A stretch of 64,000 nt of DNA from Eumeta japonica (lineage: Eukaryota > Arthropoda > Insecta > Lepidoptera > Psychidae): contig BGZK01000178.1 of assembly GCA_005406025.1 (NCBI GenBank), positions 575,018 through 639,017 on the forward strand, read 5' to 3'. Below the pieces are notes generated by a model. That model was not told the DNA's origin, searched no databases, and saw only the letters and a list, made by a program, of their open reading frames with translations. The position numbers and the translations under genes were made by a program. Shown here one piece after another: positions 46,351-58,599 of this stretch. The first letter of the stretch is position 1; each line of letters starts with the position of its first letter.

Positions 46351-47851
46351 CCATCCAAGATATTGAGATAATTTTTAGTACAAAAATAAGATTCCAAAAA
46401 AAGAAATATCGAAGTGGGTTTAAAAGTGCCGTTTAGAAACCCCCTAAAAATATCTAGTTCTATCAAATTTTTTTATAATTTTTTTACTTGTATAGTCTTT
46501 GTACTTATGAATCTTTTGATACCTTAATCATTTCTAGAGTCATAATCTAGAGCTCCGAACACCACAGCAAATTCGCAGTTTTGCTGAAAATGGGCCCCTA
46601 TTGAGGCGTTTTAAAAAACATTTTCAACCTTAACAATATAATAATTATTTCGTGTATCTTCATAGCTTACAGCTGTCATTTACCTCTGGGAAATGATGTA
46701 TCAAATATATATGTATATACAAATTCCTTCCCAAAACTCCCAAGGCAACAACTTACTTAGTAAATGATACAATTATTATTTTAGTATTGAGAGCTGATTA
46801 ATCAAAACTGTAGAGACCTTACAACTGAATACTAAAATGTATTGCGTATTTGAAATTCGAGAAACATCTATTAACATAATAATAGGAACTAAATAATACC
46901 AGTAGAATAAATTAATGTATTCTAATGCTTAAGTGAATAATGAACTAAGACCAAGTCATATAATAATACGAGCTTAGAGATACAATTAGAGGCACAATTT
47001 TCAACTAAACGGTCCCATTCTCTGAACCTGAAAATAAGTTATAAGCTATTGTACAGTCATAGTTAAGTTACCATACACACAGTGTTTCAGTTAATCGATA
47101 TTTAATACGTGTAGATATTGATCATGACCACTACAAAACACAAACGACTGGGGCGAAAATGAAATATGTTCGTGTTCCATTGCCATGACAAACTGAAATT
47201 ACCTGATATTTATGAAATCTCACGTGACACTAAAATGACCAAACCGTACCATTCCACGTATTTATATGGATTGCAAGTTGGAACAAAAAATGTTCATGAT
47301 TTTGTGATACGGTTTGGTTTAATTAGTTTTGTTCATTTGTTATATCACCTGAAGTCTAGTTCTCTATACTTCAAAACGTCACATTTCATTAACCATATGA
47401 ATTTTCTCAAGAACATTGTGTTTTTTTTTTGGAATACAATTGATATTTTGTACCGTTAGTAAATTTCTCTTCCAAAAATATTTTATTTTGAACCGAAAGC
47501 ATAAAAAGGACATGTCCGTCGTCAATATGTGAGTATTGAGTCCATACAGGTATAGTGTTGGGCCGGGTGAGAAAAGTGTTCGTAGAGTGGCAGATGTTTC
47601 GCAGCTTAAAGTGAGCACCAAATGACTTTGCCGGTGTGCAATTAGACGAGGTCCGATCACCGTACAGATACCGTCGTCTATAGTCGAACGAGTCGCTCAC
47701 AAAGGCCAATATTTTCATTAGCGAGACCATCATAGCGACTAACTTCAACTAGTTATCTGTTCTGATGTTGTTGAATGAAGTCATTAACGAAAAAGTAATA
47801 GTAGTGTTGGTCGTTCTATAATCAATAGAATTTAAATTGTATTATATTTGT
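46351..47851. other. Intergenic or intronic DNA, with overlapping unrecognised frames
   Basis: No recognised gene. Two minus-strand frames overlap at 47379-47660 (93 codons) and 47407-47748 (113 codons). Neither matches anything I know; base composition at 47500-47750 is more balanced than the surroundings. A separated inverted repeat, CCAAACCGTA (about 47240) and TACGGTTTGG (about 47310), lies just upstream. Confidence 0.4.
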
Positions 47852-47975
47852 TTATAAACTCAAGCTTATGTCTCAGAAAGGTAGACAGAAACCATAGATC
47901 ATGGTACGATACTCGCAGACCTACCTTGGGTGACTTCCATCCATTAATCGTTTCATGTAAGCTCCTCTTAAGGGT
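47852..47975 (-). repeat. LINE copy D: 3' terminal fragment
   Basis: About 120 bp matching the 3' terminus of copies B, C and E: the ATAAACTCAAGCTTATGTCTC start, the CATAGATCATGGTACGAT segment and the CCATTAATCGTTTCATG segment, the last being the complement of the region coding the MKRLMDV motif in copy B. A severely 5'-truncated insertion. Confidence 0.72.
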
Positions 47976-48211
47976 AAACGAAACACGTTGAATTCATACA
48001 AATTTATTTCTTTGTGCGTTTTGATTCTATAATAGAAATAATTCCCCAATCAACATCAAGAAAATGTGGATTTCGTTACGTGATTTTGGAGAAATAAAGT
48101 CGCTAGTTCTTTTGATATTTAATTTTAAAATTAATGAAATAACAGCAATATTTACGCCCGTGTGAGTGCGCACAGAAACTAATTTCTTGTGTTTATTAAC
48201 ACACTAGCTGT
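47976..48211. other. AT-rich DNA, nothing recognised
   Basis: Short gap between a LINE fragment and a Helitron-like fragment. Confidence 0.5.
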
Positions 48212-48415
48212 CCCGCCCGCTTCGCTGGGTAATTTTTATTTATAAATAAAATGGCGAAAGATTTACGGAATTCGAAAACTGAGTAGCCCAGAACCATCTA
48301 CAAATCATTCTGCATCGAATGGTCCCAGTCTCATGTCTATACGTTTAGTAGTTTTTACGTAATTGGCGAACAAAGACAACCTATTTTAATTATATATGTA
48401 TAGATATATGCAACT
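48212..48415 (+). mobile_element. Helitron-like or related non-coding repeat fragment
   Basis: Starts ACTAGCTGTCCCGCCCGCTT, close to the frequent lepidopteran repeat start (CTAGCTGTTGCCCGCGACT), and runs about 200 bp through GTTTAGTAGTTTTTACGTAAT to ATTATATATGTATAGATAT, a typical AT-rich end for such copies. No coding sequence. I class it as Helitron-like from memory of the family; a SINE or other short element with the same start cannot be excluded. Confidence 0.45.
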
Positions 48416-48903
48416 GGAAATTATAATTTATTTGTCAAAATTGCAAGCTGGTGCATCATCATAGGGTATACATTTCTACAACATGTTTACAAACAAAGAG
48501 TGAAAGAACTTACTGATGTGACAGTATATTAATTATATACAGGTGTGAAAGAGATGTTTGGAATTACAACAGCTTCCGCATTTTTCGGTCTACGGTTGCC
48601 GCTTTGGGCTTTACAGATCTTCTGAGCTAGACGAAGACAAGACACGTCGTATGAACGAAGCGGCAACATAAATTGGAAAACAATCTCTTCTTATTTATTT
48701 ATCTTTAAGTGATATCAAATCTGCTCACTGATTTATCACGTGCTCACGCTTTTCGTCTCAAATCTTACAGATAATTTAAAATCTACTAAAATTTTACAAT
48801 GATATATTTTTTTAAACAATCTGTAAGAAGTTAAAAGGTATTTATGTGGTTTTATTATTTATAAGGCGTAAAAAATATTTATTACCTACTTACAGTCCGT
48901 TTT

Positions 48904-48907
<4 letters not shown>

Positions 48908-48962
<55 letters not shown>
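48908..48962. repeat. (TA)n microsatellite
   Basis: About 27 uninterrupted AT/TA units. A simple tandem repeat likely to vary in length between individuals and prone to assembly error. Confidence 0.95.
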
Positions 48963-48967
<5 letters not shown>

Positions 48968-51399
48968 TAAATAAATGTACATGTACATTTGCAGTAACAT
49001 CTGGCTAAGTGAGATATCAAGGGACCTGAAAATTTGCTTAAAGAGGTATTCCACTTATCCAGTACCTTAGATATCCAGGTATAAATAAATATCTGTCTTA
49101 TTTACAGAGGGTTCTATTAATAGAGGCTAGAATACAGGTTATTTCAGTTATAGAGATGCGATTATTAAATAAAATAACGTACATTATGTAAAATCGTGTA
49201 TTATGTAAACATTATACGTGAGTTTAATGAGAATTTATTGGGAATAAAAAAAAGATAATAAAGGTAATAAATGTAATAAAAAAAAAATTAGATTTGATTA
49301 GATTAGATTCTATACAAGATAATTTTTACACTACACAATCTGTCATTTTAGTTTGTCTTTTGGAAGTATCAGCCATTGTATGTTGTTCGATGTCATAAAT
49401 TTATTAAATATGCTTTGGCCACCAATTGGTATCATTTCAAAATAACTGTGCAGTTTCTAGTCCTTTTACTGCTTCATGTTTATAAATTTTTATTAAATTT
49501 ACTTCCGAGCCCATTTCGTCTTTATCTATCATCGAACAATTTTGCTTTCAGTAAGTTTTCCTGAAACTATTAAATCGTCGTCGATTTAATAGTCACACAC
49601 ACAGACACACACATTTAAATACTCATAGAAACTATGTACATAATTGGATATGTATGAACTAAGATTAATTAAATATTTCATGTTAATTTATGCACATTAT
49701 CATTTCAAATGTTTATGTAATATCTATTTACGGAAACATTGAACCTATAAAGCGTATCGAGAAAAGATATTTCCAGGCAATATAAATAAAAATTATTCTA
49801 TAAAATAATTTTATGTGAGATAAAATAGTAAAGATTTCAACACAAAATACTTTATAGTTAGAATAATTTAAACATAAAACACAATTGAAAAACACAGACG
49901 TCGTTACCTGATACGTGCAGTAATAGTTTTACTATAGGCAATCGTTTTAGGTCGTGCTATAGTACTTTTAACACTATAAATGCAAAATATAAGGTAACAA
50001 TTATTACTATGACGTAGGATTATTTCCAATGAATCCGACGATAATGAAGAAAAGGATGAATAGACGCTTAAGAAAGCTGAGATTTAAAAGAAAAAAAGGG
50101 AATTAATTATTTTCTTTATATTTTCTTGAAATTATATGCAAATTGAATGCCTCTTACTAAGTTAGCTTTTAGGTACATAGATTTCACCACAATAATATTT
50201 GCACAAATCCATTCTGAAATGTTTGACTTATCAAAGTCATCAATACTTATTGATGACTTTGAATGACTTATTAAACTATCCCGTATGCTAATTATGTTAT
50301 TATTAACCTCTATTTAACGTTATATATTTGTTTAAGATTCGTAAATTATATATCATTGAGTAGAATTTTTACAAAATGTTTTAATGCACAATATGTCATA
50401 GATGTCATCATTTTCGAAATTCAACTCATTTCGGCCTACGCGTTTAAGGCCAAGTATGCTTTGATCATGGGTACCTTTAAACGAATATTTCTAGAAAACT
50501 GTTATACCTAGCAAACTCTTTATGATAAAAAATAGTAAAGTACGTTCACTTAAAACACTAATACCAATAAATGTCTAACAGGACAAACGATAAAAAAACA
50601 AAATTTAAACATTATTAGTAAAATATAATTATACAGGGTTGGCCTTAAGCATTTTCGTTTATAATAAATAGTTTTCTCATTATAAATAAAAAACTAAAGT
50701 GTCGCTTACGACAAAAAGTTCTGCGTAACTAAATGACAATCCATCTTCCTTACTCTGCCGCTTTAAGTCGATTCTCCTTCTCATAAAACAGTGTGGGGCG
50801 TGACGCGTTGCGTTTGACATTGCACTTGGCCTTAATTGTTACTCAGAAATACCTGATTTTTTTGTTGGTTTCAGCTAGACACCTGTTAAAACTATTTAGC
50901 GTGTAAAAAATATATGATCTTGAGCTTAGCTGTATTGTTTTCTTTAAATTATTGTCAGTAACCATTGGCAGGCATTTGGCGAGAATTGAAAATCATCGTT
51001 TATTCATGAAAATGGAAAATTCCATCCTCGCCCAGCTGCATTTGTTATACCATCCCCTTCAACTTATTACTAAATAATATTTATAAATTTGGTATACATT
51101 TTACGATCATTGCTTTCTTTCGAGTCACGGGATTGAATTTTGGTATTCCGAGACATATCTCATTTAACATACTGAAAATTTCAGCATCTAAGCATATGAC
51201 TCACGTTTTATTAATTTTCAGTGAAAGTTAACTATAAAACACTACAAACAATGTCGTAATCTTTTTGCTTGATTTAAATTATCTCTATAGCAATTTTATT
51301 GAAATCACTCAGATTATATTATAAAAATGCCTATTAATCTGACAAAATACTATCACCGAACTATAAACCATTCTACCCACTAACTCTTTCTTACTAATT

Positions 51400-51690
51400 A
51401 GGATAATTTGTGTAAATTTTAGCGAAATCGGTTGAACTGTATTGACTCTTAGTATTATTCACAGAACTCTAAAAAGGTACCGAAGCTCATTTTGCTGACT
51501 TTCAGTTACATCTATTAAAATTTTTATTAAAATCAGTTCAACGATAAGAGTCCTTAGTATTTGTCACGGAAATTTAAAAACATACCCAAAATCCTGTCGT
51601 TGATATTCGTTGTATCCATACTAAAATTTATTAAAATAGGTTAAATCATAAGGGTTTTTAGCAATTCTCACGAAACTCTAAAAAAGAGTC
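51400..51690. repeat. Diverged tandem repeat, unit about 100 bp, about three copies
   Basis: Three spaced occurrences of a block of the form TTAGTATTATTCACAGAACT then CTAAAAA are seen near 51450, 51555 and 51655, each preceded by an AAATCGGTT/AAATCAGTT/AAATAGGTT block. The spacing of about 100 bp points to an old tandem duplication of a low-complexity segment. Confidence 0.5.
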
Positions 51691-52371
51691 AAACCCTTGA
51701 TATTTTTTATATGATTAATTTTCCTCCGAGGTTTCCCCCGTGTGTTCAGAGGACAATTAGATTACCATCGGACCTTAGATTCAATTGCAGTCAAATTATC
51801 CCATTTTTAAATTTTTCTATAATTCACGTACGAACCCCTAAATGAGTATTACTATTACAATTTATATGAAAAGTCACAAAAATACTCTCCCATGTCTAAT
51901 GATTGAAGAATTGCCAAACAATAGGTATTCTTTTTACATATTATTTATTTGACCATATAAATAAACATGAATTGTCGGGCGACTGGCTATGCAGCACCCC
52001 GGGGAAATATTTTTTTCAAAGAATTTATCGTAACCCAAAAGGGTGTGGCTTATTCGTAAAATCACTACTTTCTGAAAATCCGCCGATTGCAGTCATCACG
52101 GACATGTGTGTATTTGTGTTTAACAGCACAAAACTAAAAGGTCTGAAAGGCAAATAATATTTTGCCGTATTATTTTAATTATATAATATTTTAGAATAAT
52201 TTGTTCTCTTATACATAAAAATTAGAAATAGCTTTCCGTGAAACTAAATTTGTTTGACCGCAAATTAGCGTTTGGGGCAAAATTTAACATTTTTCTATAA
52301 TATAGTCGAATAGCGCCATCTCTCCACACTTCAGCTTTTTGTAATCGTTTCGTATCACCTTTATACATACA

Positions 52372-52515
52372 CCATCACTTTGGTCTGCATAAAATTTTCT
52401 AAAGAGTCGCCTTCCAATTTTTAATCATAAATATTCGGTGAGATATGAGGTCTATTTTCATTAATAGTTTCCAGATGGCCACACCAATTGCTCTGTTTTT
52501 ATGAAGTTTTTGTGT
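52372..52515 (-). repeat. LINE copy H: internal 3' fragment
   Basis: Highly diverged fragment of the main LINE family, recognised by the shared order of blocks: GGTCTGCATAAAATTTTCTA, AAGAGTCGCC, TTTCATTAATAGTTTCC and AGATGGCCACACC. These correspond to the copy C blocks at 45571-45690. About 140 bp. Confidence 0.55.
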
Positions 52516-55444
52516 GAATGTTATTTCTTAATTTTTTTAATTAGGCAAAAAAGTATAATTTTTATAGTCCCTTAATAAATAAATAAATATTGCATTATTT
52601 ATAAATAAATGTGTAAAAGAACATGAGATAAAGCAGATTGACGTATCAACACGATTGAACAATTTTAAATAGTAGTAAAAATGTATTTCTATATGACATT
52701 TTTGGGATAAAACCACGGAGTAGCGCCGCAGCGTTTAAGGAAAATTAATATAAATCCAACACTTTTCAGCTTGTACTAGGCCAGCGTGAACGTCTTACGG
52801 TCCACAACCCTAATTTGAAGTAAAAATGTTATGGGAGGCCATATCAGCGCAGGAATAATTAAAACGTGACACACCAATACGGATTTGAATGCAGGCATGA
52901 AAACGAGGACATTCAAAAGGCGTCACGTTAGCGAGGTATTAAAATTCTCCTGGCATTAAAACAATGATGAATACTAAATCATATTTTAATATTCAAGTCG
53001 TTGAGTATTAAACGTTGACGTTGCAGTACGACTAAAAATAAACTTTTTCCTCTTTATAAATCTTATTGTTTTCGTCGGTATTAACTCATCTGTTCTCTAC
53101 CAAACTGTTCCGCTTTCTTCTTCATCGTTGTAATACACCCTAAAAAAATATTTATACAATTATCGTAAAGATACGCCGAGCGTGATGAAACGGAAAGCTT
53201 TTAACTGAGCTTTATGTAAAGCCAGCACCATAGACTACGGAGCTGAATTTACATTTTTATCAAAAGCGGGGCATACAGTGGACATATATTGTGTCTGAGA
53301 TCGCTTGCTTACTTTACAGAAGGCGTCTCCTTTGATCCGCGGCCCGCCCTCTCACCGGCCGGGCGAGATTCCACCCGTTCTCCGGATTCACGATCTAGAC
53401 TATTGTTAGTTTATGATAAAGTCGTTATATAAGATCAATGTCGTCCGTTGTTTAAAAACAAAACAGAAAAAACTTTTTAGTAGTTAAGTATGTCTTCATT
53501 GAATATGGAACTAACAATAATGAGACATTTGTTAATAATTAAAATGTCTCTCTTTGTTCTAATATAGTATATATATGTATTAGAACAAGGAGAATAAATA
53601 TAGTATAATCGTATTAATAGAATACTCTGACTTTAGATATTTTGATTAGGAATTAATAAAATTTTTGCTTCCGCTCGATTTTGTTTTATACAATAATTAC
53701 AATACATAACATTTTTCTACATTATTTTAATTTCTTTGCATATGTTTCGTTTTAAACCGTATAGTAATATATTCTGGTATTATGATATTTCAATGTACTT
53801 TAATATATTAGTTATATTACTGAACATAAAGTAATCTTTTTTTCCTTTATTATGTTTTCATGATGTCAAAATACGAAAAATATTTTTTTTTTCAAATTTA
53901 TGGCTTTGTAACTGTAATATAGTTTAAGTTTGATTCCTAAAACGTTCCAAACAGTAATTTGTTGTAAGTTTTCCGTGCACATTAGGGTTATGTACATACA
54001 AATGGAAAAACAAAACACTTATGGATTAATTGAGTATCTCTGTCTAAATCGACCGACTTGTTTCGAGTCTATTGGATCGACTAAGTCGAAAAATTGGCAT
54101 GCATATGAATTACTGTGACCCAAAAACGATCGTGTAACGTAAATAAATGAATTTTGAATATAGAGGTCTTTTTTATATTTTTAAATTAAAATATTTAAAA
54201 AAAGTTTTGCAAATTACATCGCATGAAAAAGCAAAAGGAAGGGCTTATCGTGAGGGTCCCAAATATATATTTTTTGCTTTTAAAAGAAATAGATTAATTT
54301 CAGAAAATCGAATATGCTTGACTATTACTTCTCCACTTGTTAGACGATTAGCATAAAAATATGAAACGTAGTTCTTTACTTGTAGATTAAAACAAAACTT
54401 AAAAGAAATCTACGGCGTTAAAATAACATGTTTAATCTCTCAATATTGTACGTACAAATTTACATTTGCCATTCTTTTAGTTCTCCTGGAATCGATTCTG
54501 AATCATAAATTGATTCCGAAATAAAAAAATTTAGAGCTCTTTTCATTAGAAATAAATCTATGGATTAAAAAAAATGACGATATCTCGATATTCTGCTTTC
54601 AGACTAATTTTAGTTACTGCAAACGAATTCGGGTGAGATTTAACGAAAAACGTGGTGAATCACGTTAATACGTGATTCACGATACCCACTCCACGCGAGT
54701 GAAAGCCGCACTTATCCTATCTTTGAATTAACAATAGATAAAAGAACATAAGGATTTTTTTTTAATTCAACACGGGACCTATTTACTTAACGACTGGACT
54801 ATACATACAGAATAAATTAAGGTTAACTAGCATAATTCTCATATGTACAGTAAGTTCACATATTTATTCTGGTTCGTAACAATATTCATCTCCCGCAATC
54901 TTTTAGAAAGTAACGCCTCGAATCGAACGTGATTTGGGCTCTTCTATCGGAGCTTTAAAAAATCAAAGATAAAATATTCACGATCAATCGGTCTATTTGA
55001 ATGTAAAATTAAGTTAAGAAAAGTCCGCTTTAAAAACTCGCGACTGAATATAAAACGTAAAATCATTTCCTAAAAGTAAAGCGAGTCGGATTTCTTTCTA
55101 ATTAAAAATTTTATGCTTACTTTGCACCCGAAACTGCTGCAGGGGTCAGCCGGCTCAACTTTGGAAAAGTTGTTTTCGATAACTGGAACCAACAGTTCCG
55201 TCATTTTGTAAGCTAGACATGAAAATTTTCATATTTTTTTTAAATTAAAGATTAAAAAAAATTAAAATGGATGGGATATTTATTTTCAGTGCTTTTTTTT
55301 TAGAAGAAATGGTGGCTATCGTTCAAAAATTCATAAAGTGTTTGTGGATAATCCAAATTAGATTTGGACTTCGTAGTGCGTTGTAACGAGTAACGTACAC
55401 GCCTGTCTCATGACTAACTGAAATTACCGTAAATAATTCATTTT
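52516..55444. other. AT-rich DNA with a GC patch, no gene seen
   Basis: A GC-rich patch at 53325-53395 is followed closely by TTTATGATAAAG. A perfect 11-bp hairpin lies at 54655-54665/54670-54680 and an 11-bp inverted repeat (TTGTTCTAATA...TATTAGAACAA) at about 53557-53590. No gene recognised; the frames at 53930-54118 and 54147-54356 are AT-driven. Confidence 0.5.
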
Positions 55445-56040
55445 ATATTTTATTCATTTCATTGTTTTGTGATCATAGCAAAAAATCCATGTTTCGTCAC
55501 CTGTTACCCATACCAAATTTGACGCCCCTTCCTTGAATCTGGTAAACATGGCATTGTAACAAGTAACGTGATTCGTTTTTTGAGCCTCGGTCAAATTGTG
55601 TGGGATCCACCGCCAGTACAGCTTTTTCATACCCAAATGTTTGTGTAGGATTGGTTATATATAAGTCATATCTAAGCCTAAGGATGCCCGAATCTCATGG
55701 TACGTGATACGCCTGTCTGCATCGATCATACTGTGCACAGCATCGATGTTTTTGTTGTTCACAGCTGTGGACGGGCGACCATCAGGAAATTTGTCACTGA
55801 GATTAACACGATCGCGCTTGAATTCTGTAAATCAGTTGTAAATCGGCTTGCATGACGTTTCATCACCAAAAGCAGTTCAAAGTCGAGCAAAGTTTTGTTG
55901 ATTTGTCAATTAACACTTAAAATCGTAGAAAATTATCTTACGAAAATTATCACGACTTAAATCTTTTGTGATCAAGACACGTAATTTTTAAAACGATGCC
56001 ACAATATAAAAACAATTGACAGTTAGATGAAACATACTTT
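55445..56040 (-). pseudogene. Mariner transposase relic, second family (copy 2, truncated)
   Basis: N-terminal half of the mariner family also present at 39.5-40.5 kb, ending abruptly near 55445. The open part (55636-55454) reads MGMKKLYWRWIPHNLTEAQK and then WVTGDETWIFCYDHKTMK, with an intact GDETW block that carries the first aspartate. Upstream, AVNNKNIDA-like and KFPDGRPSTAV-like segments are visible in other frames at 55720-55800. About 550 bp align closely with copy 1. The remaining two catalytic aspartates are absent. Its 5' end is fused to the degenerate zinc-finger ORF at 56045. Confidence 0.8.
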
Positions 56041-56044
56041 ATTC

Positions 56045-56551
56045 TCAGCCAATGTGTGTCTTTAAGTGACTCCGCCGAGACGTACAGTACTCGCACTGCT
56101 CACATGCATACCGATTTTCTGCTATGTAACTGTGATTACGTATTTTTGAAGTGCATAGTCGAGATGCACTGTGTTTACAATGCCTACGTTTACAAGGGTT
56201 TTCATGTGCACACGTCGCAATGCGATTTATCATATCAGAATTTCTTGTAGTGTTGAGTTCACAATGTTCACATTTGCAGTCTTTACTACCGATATGTGTT
56301 TTAAATTTAATCTTCGACACGTCCGTCCTGACACCGAATTCAGTGTGTGAAACAACACAATAAATGGAAGAGTCACGAGGTGGCTCTCTTATTACAAGAT
56401 GAAGGACATCATCAGTTTTTCTAACATCCGACATAAAAGTGGCTTCAGATGAAACTCTAAGATCTCTTTCACAGGAAATCTCCATTTTCAAATGTAGTAT
56501 TACTTTTTGAATATTGTTTATATATTTGCATTCCTGAATATTACTGTCCAA
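56045..56551 (-). CDS. Degenerate C2H2 zinc-finger ORF (168 residues), partial
   Basis: An unbroken 168-codon frame. Residues 1-90 have no recognised domain. From about residue 90 a C2H2 zinc-finger array begins: CEHCELNTTRNSDMINRI (first histidine replaced by arginine), then CKRRHCKHSASRL (spacing disturbed), then CEQCEYCTSRRSHLKTHIG, the only finger that still shows C-x2-C and H-x3-H. Inter-finger linkers have drifted from the usual form. The frame stops right where mariner-like sequence begins, so a transposon insertion or fusion truncated a longer finger array. This is a recently broken gene copy or the last exon of a decayed gene. It may be a DNA-binding protein relic; expression is unknown. 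Confidence 0.55.
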   Translation of the reverse strand: MDSNIQECKYINNIQKVILHLKMEISCERDLRVSSEATFMSDVRKTDDVLHLVIREPPRDSSIYCVVSHTEFGVRTDVSKIKFKTHIGSKDCKCEHCELNTTRNSDMINRIATCAHENPCKRRHCKHSASRLCTSKIRNHSYIAENRYACEQCEYCTSRRSHLKTHIG

Positions 56552-58599
56552 AGTTTATTTTGACACTACTAGCATTCGCCACTTCTTCGTCCACATTAGA
56601 ATTGCAATGAACAGCAGAGTCGAAATAGCAAACAGGACGAGAAATGTTGGGATCGGTATTAAAAATTTGGGACCAGCATTGAAATCGAGAATGATATCAA
56701 AGTTAAAATCGAGTATGGGATCGAATACGGAATGAAAGGCATGACGGCCGGGATTCTGAATGAGACGCAGTACTGAGACCTAAATTAAATGTGGTATCGG
56801 TATCGAGAATTGAATCCGAATTTCTTCAAATCAAGATCGGAATCAAATTGAAATCTCGATCAAAATTGAAAGTAGGAAAGAGATCGGGATTTTCATTTCG
56901 TGATGGGGCGATATACGAGATGAAGTATTTTATTTTTAATAAATGCTTTTAGATGGCGCCTCCGTCGATGATGGAGCAATTGAAGCAGGATAAGGCGCAG
57001 GAGTGTCCGGCGCGGCTATTACGAATCGGCCGAACAAATGCGGCGGCCACGTGGTCACGTCAGGCCGGAAAACAATTTGTGTTTTTACGATTGAATTCAC
57101 CTACGCGAAGGTCCGGGGACCGATTTGAAATTGCTTTATTGTTATCAAGTTGTCATTCGTAGCTTTGTACTCGTTTATTGCTCGGGTAAACTCGCCTATT
57201 GTGTGAAATTACTTATCTTTTCATGAATATAATTTCGATGCTAAAGAAGTATGTAAATATATTAAAGTATTTTTTTTGTAGATTGAAGGAAACTGTAATA
57301 CCATTGAATAACATTATCATCGAACACTACAATAATATGCAGACGCATTGAATTCGCAATCATCACATTATTACTCTGTGAAATTGACAATTGCTTCACG
57401 TTGAAACGTAAAAACGTAGGGTCAACGTATAGGTTTTACTGTAATTTATTAGCGATAACCTATATTTCGTTTTTTTTTCAATGTTAGGCTGGGTAGTTTC
57501 TGAGAAAGGAGCATAGAGATTGTTCGTTTTCAGTATATTTTCTTGTATATCTTTAAAATGTTATGTTGTCATTAGTTAGGTATTGCATTGTACGATACAA
57601 ATAACTAAAGTGTTTTTTTTTTCTAATAGATCCCTCTAAATTTATCTTCCAAGCTACCCGCATATTTATAAATATATTGCTTTACTCTGTATATGTCCTA
57701 GATAGCAACCGTTTTGTCCAGTTGTTCCGAGAAAATAACCTATGACAAAAAAGTTTAAACATAAAAGTGAACGTATATGGTTTCCATTTTCGAATAAATA
57801 AAGCAAACATATGTTTAATGTTAGTTTATTTAGCAATTGCATGGTTTATCTTTGTGATAAATTAAATGATAACTTAAAAATTGTTTAAAACTAATAGTTA
57901 TTTGATGTTCTTTAGCAAGAGTCGTGGCTGAAGCGTTAAAAAAAATTAACGCTCTGAATTCGAAGATTTATCGCCATCATCACCAGAATCGGAGCAAACC
58001 TGCTTAAAAACATCTTCCTAGCATCGCCTTTGAAAGTTCTCGTCTTATTCTTGCGCGAGATCTCGGTATCCTAATAATCTGTGTACTCAGGTGAAGAGTA
58101 GAAGAAGCCCGAGGTGGTGTTTGCGGTATTTTACGGTAGGCACATTAAGTGCTTCGCCGAGTGCGACTTTGGAGGATGTCAATGTGAAACGGGAGGAAGT
58201 GGGAAAAATTAGGCCCAATAATATGGTTTTTGTTCTATGCTTTATGAGTGACTCTCCAGAGCGAACAGCATAAGGATGTTGTCAGTTTATAGTGGTGGTC
58301 GATTTATAGTCGCTGGCAGCACACTGGTGCTATCAACGATGGGATTTTACTGAGGAAAGCAGCTTACGATTGCCTCAAATTATTGGGCGTTGTAGTTATA
58401 GTAAATAATTCGTTATTGCTGGCGGCATATGAGCGCCGTAAGCAAAGCAGTAATGGGTAGTATGTAATAGGTAGATTGTTGTTGCTTTACAAAATATTGG
58501 TATTGTTGTCAGCCTGGAGCTGTTATTACGAGGATCACTCCAAAATCATCAAAGTACAGGTCAGCTATTTAAGAAAGATACACTATTTTTACCTATGAT
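56552..58599. other. Intergenic DNA with hexamer tract, GC patch and unassigned sequence
   Basis: A hexamer-type tract lies at 56610-56900 and a GC-richer patch at 56950-57140 (open frame 56953-57162, not convincing). 57960-58540 has a more balanced composition and an open frame (58091-58273) without a known relative; it may be another retroelement remnant. Confidence 0.4.
56610..56900. repeat. Degenerate hexamer tract (GGATCG/ATCGAA type)
   Basis: Recurring units GGGATCGG, AAATCGAG, GGGATCGAA, GGTATCGGTATCGAG and CAAGATCGGAATC at intervals of 6 to about 20 bases. Same family as the 41.2-41.6 kb tract. Confidence 0.6.

Larger units (their letters stand above)
48416..52371. other. AT-rich DNA, no gene seen
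   Basis: Includes a long (TA)n run, a perfect 14-bp hairpin at 50231-50244/50249-50262 and a diverged tandem repeat at about 51400-51690. No gene or mobile element could be named. The open frame at 51903-52157 (84 codons) has no recognised relative. Confidence 0.5.
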
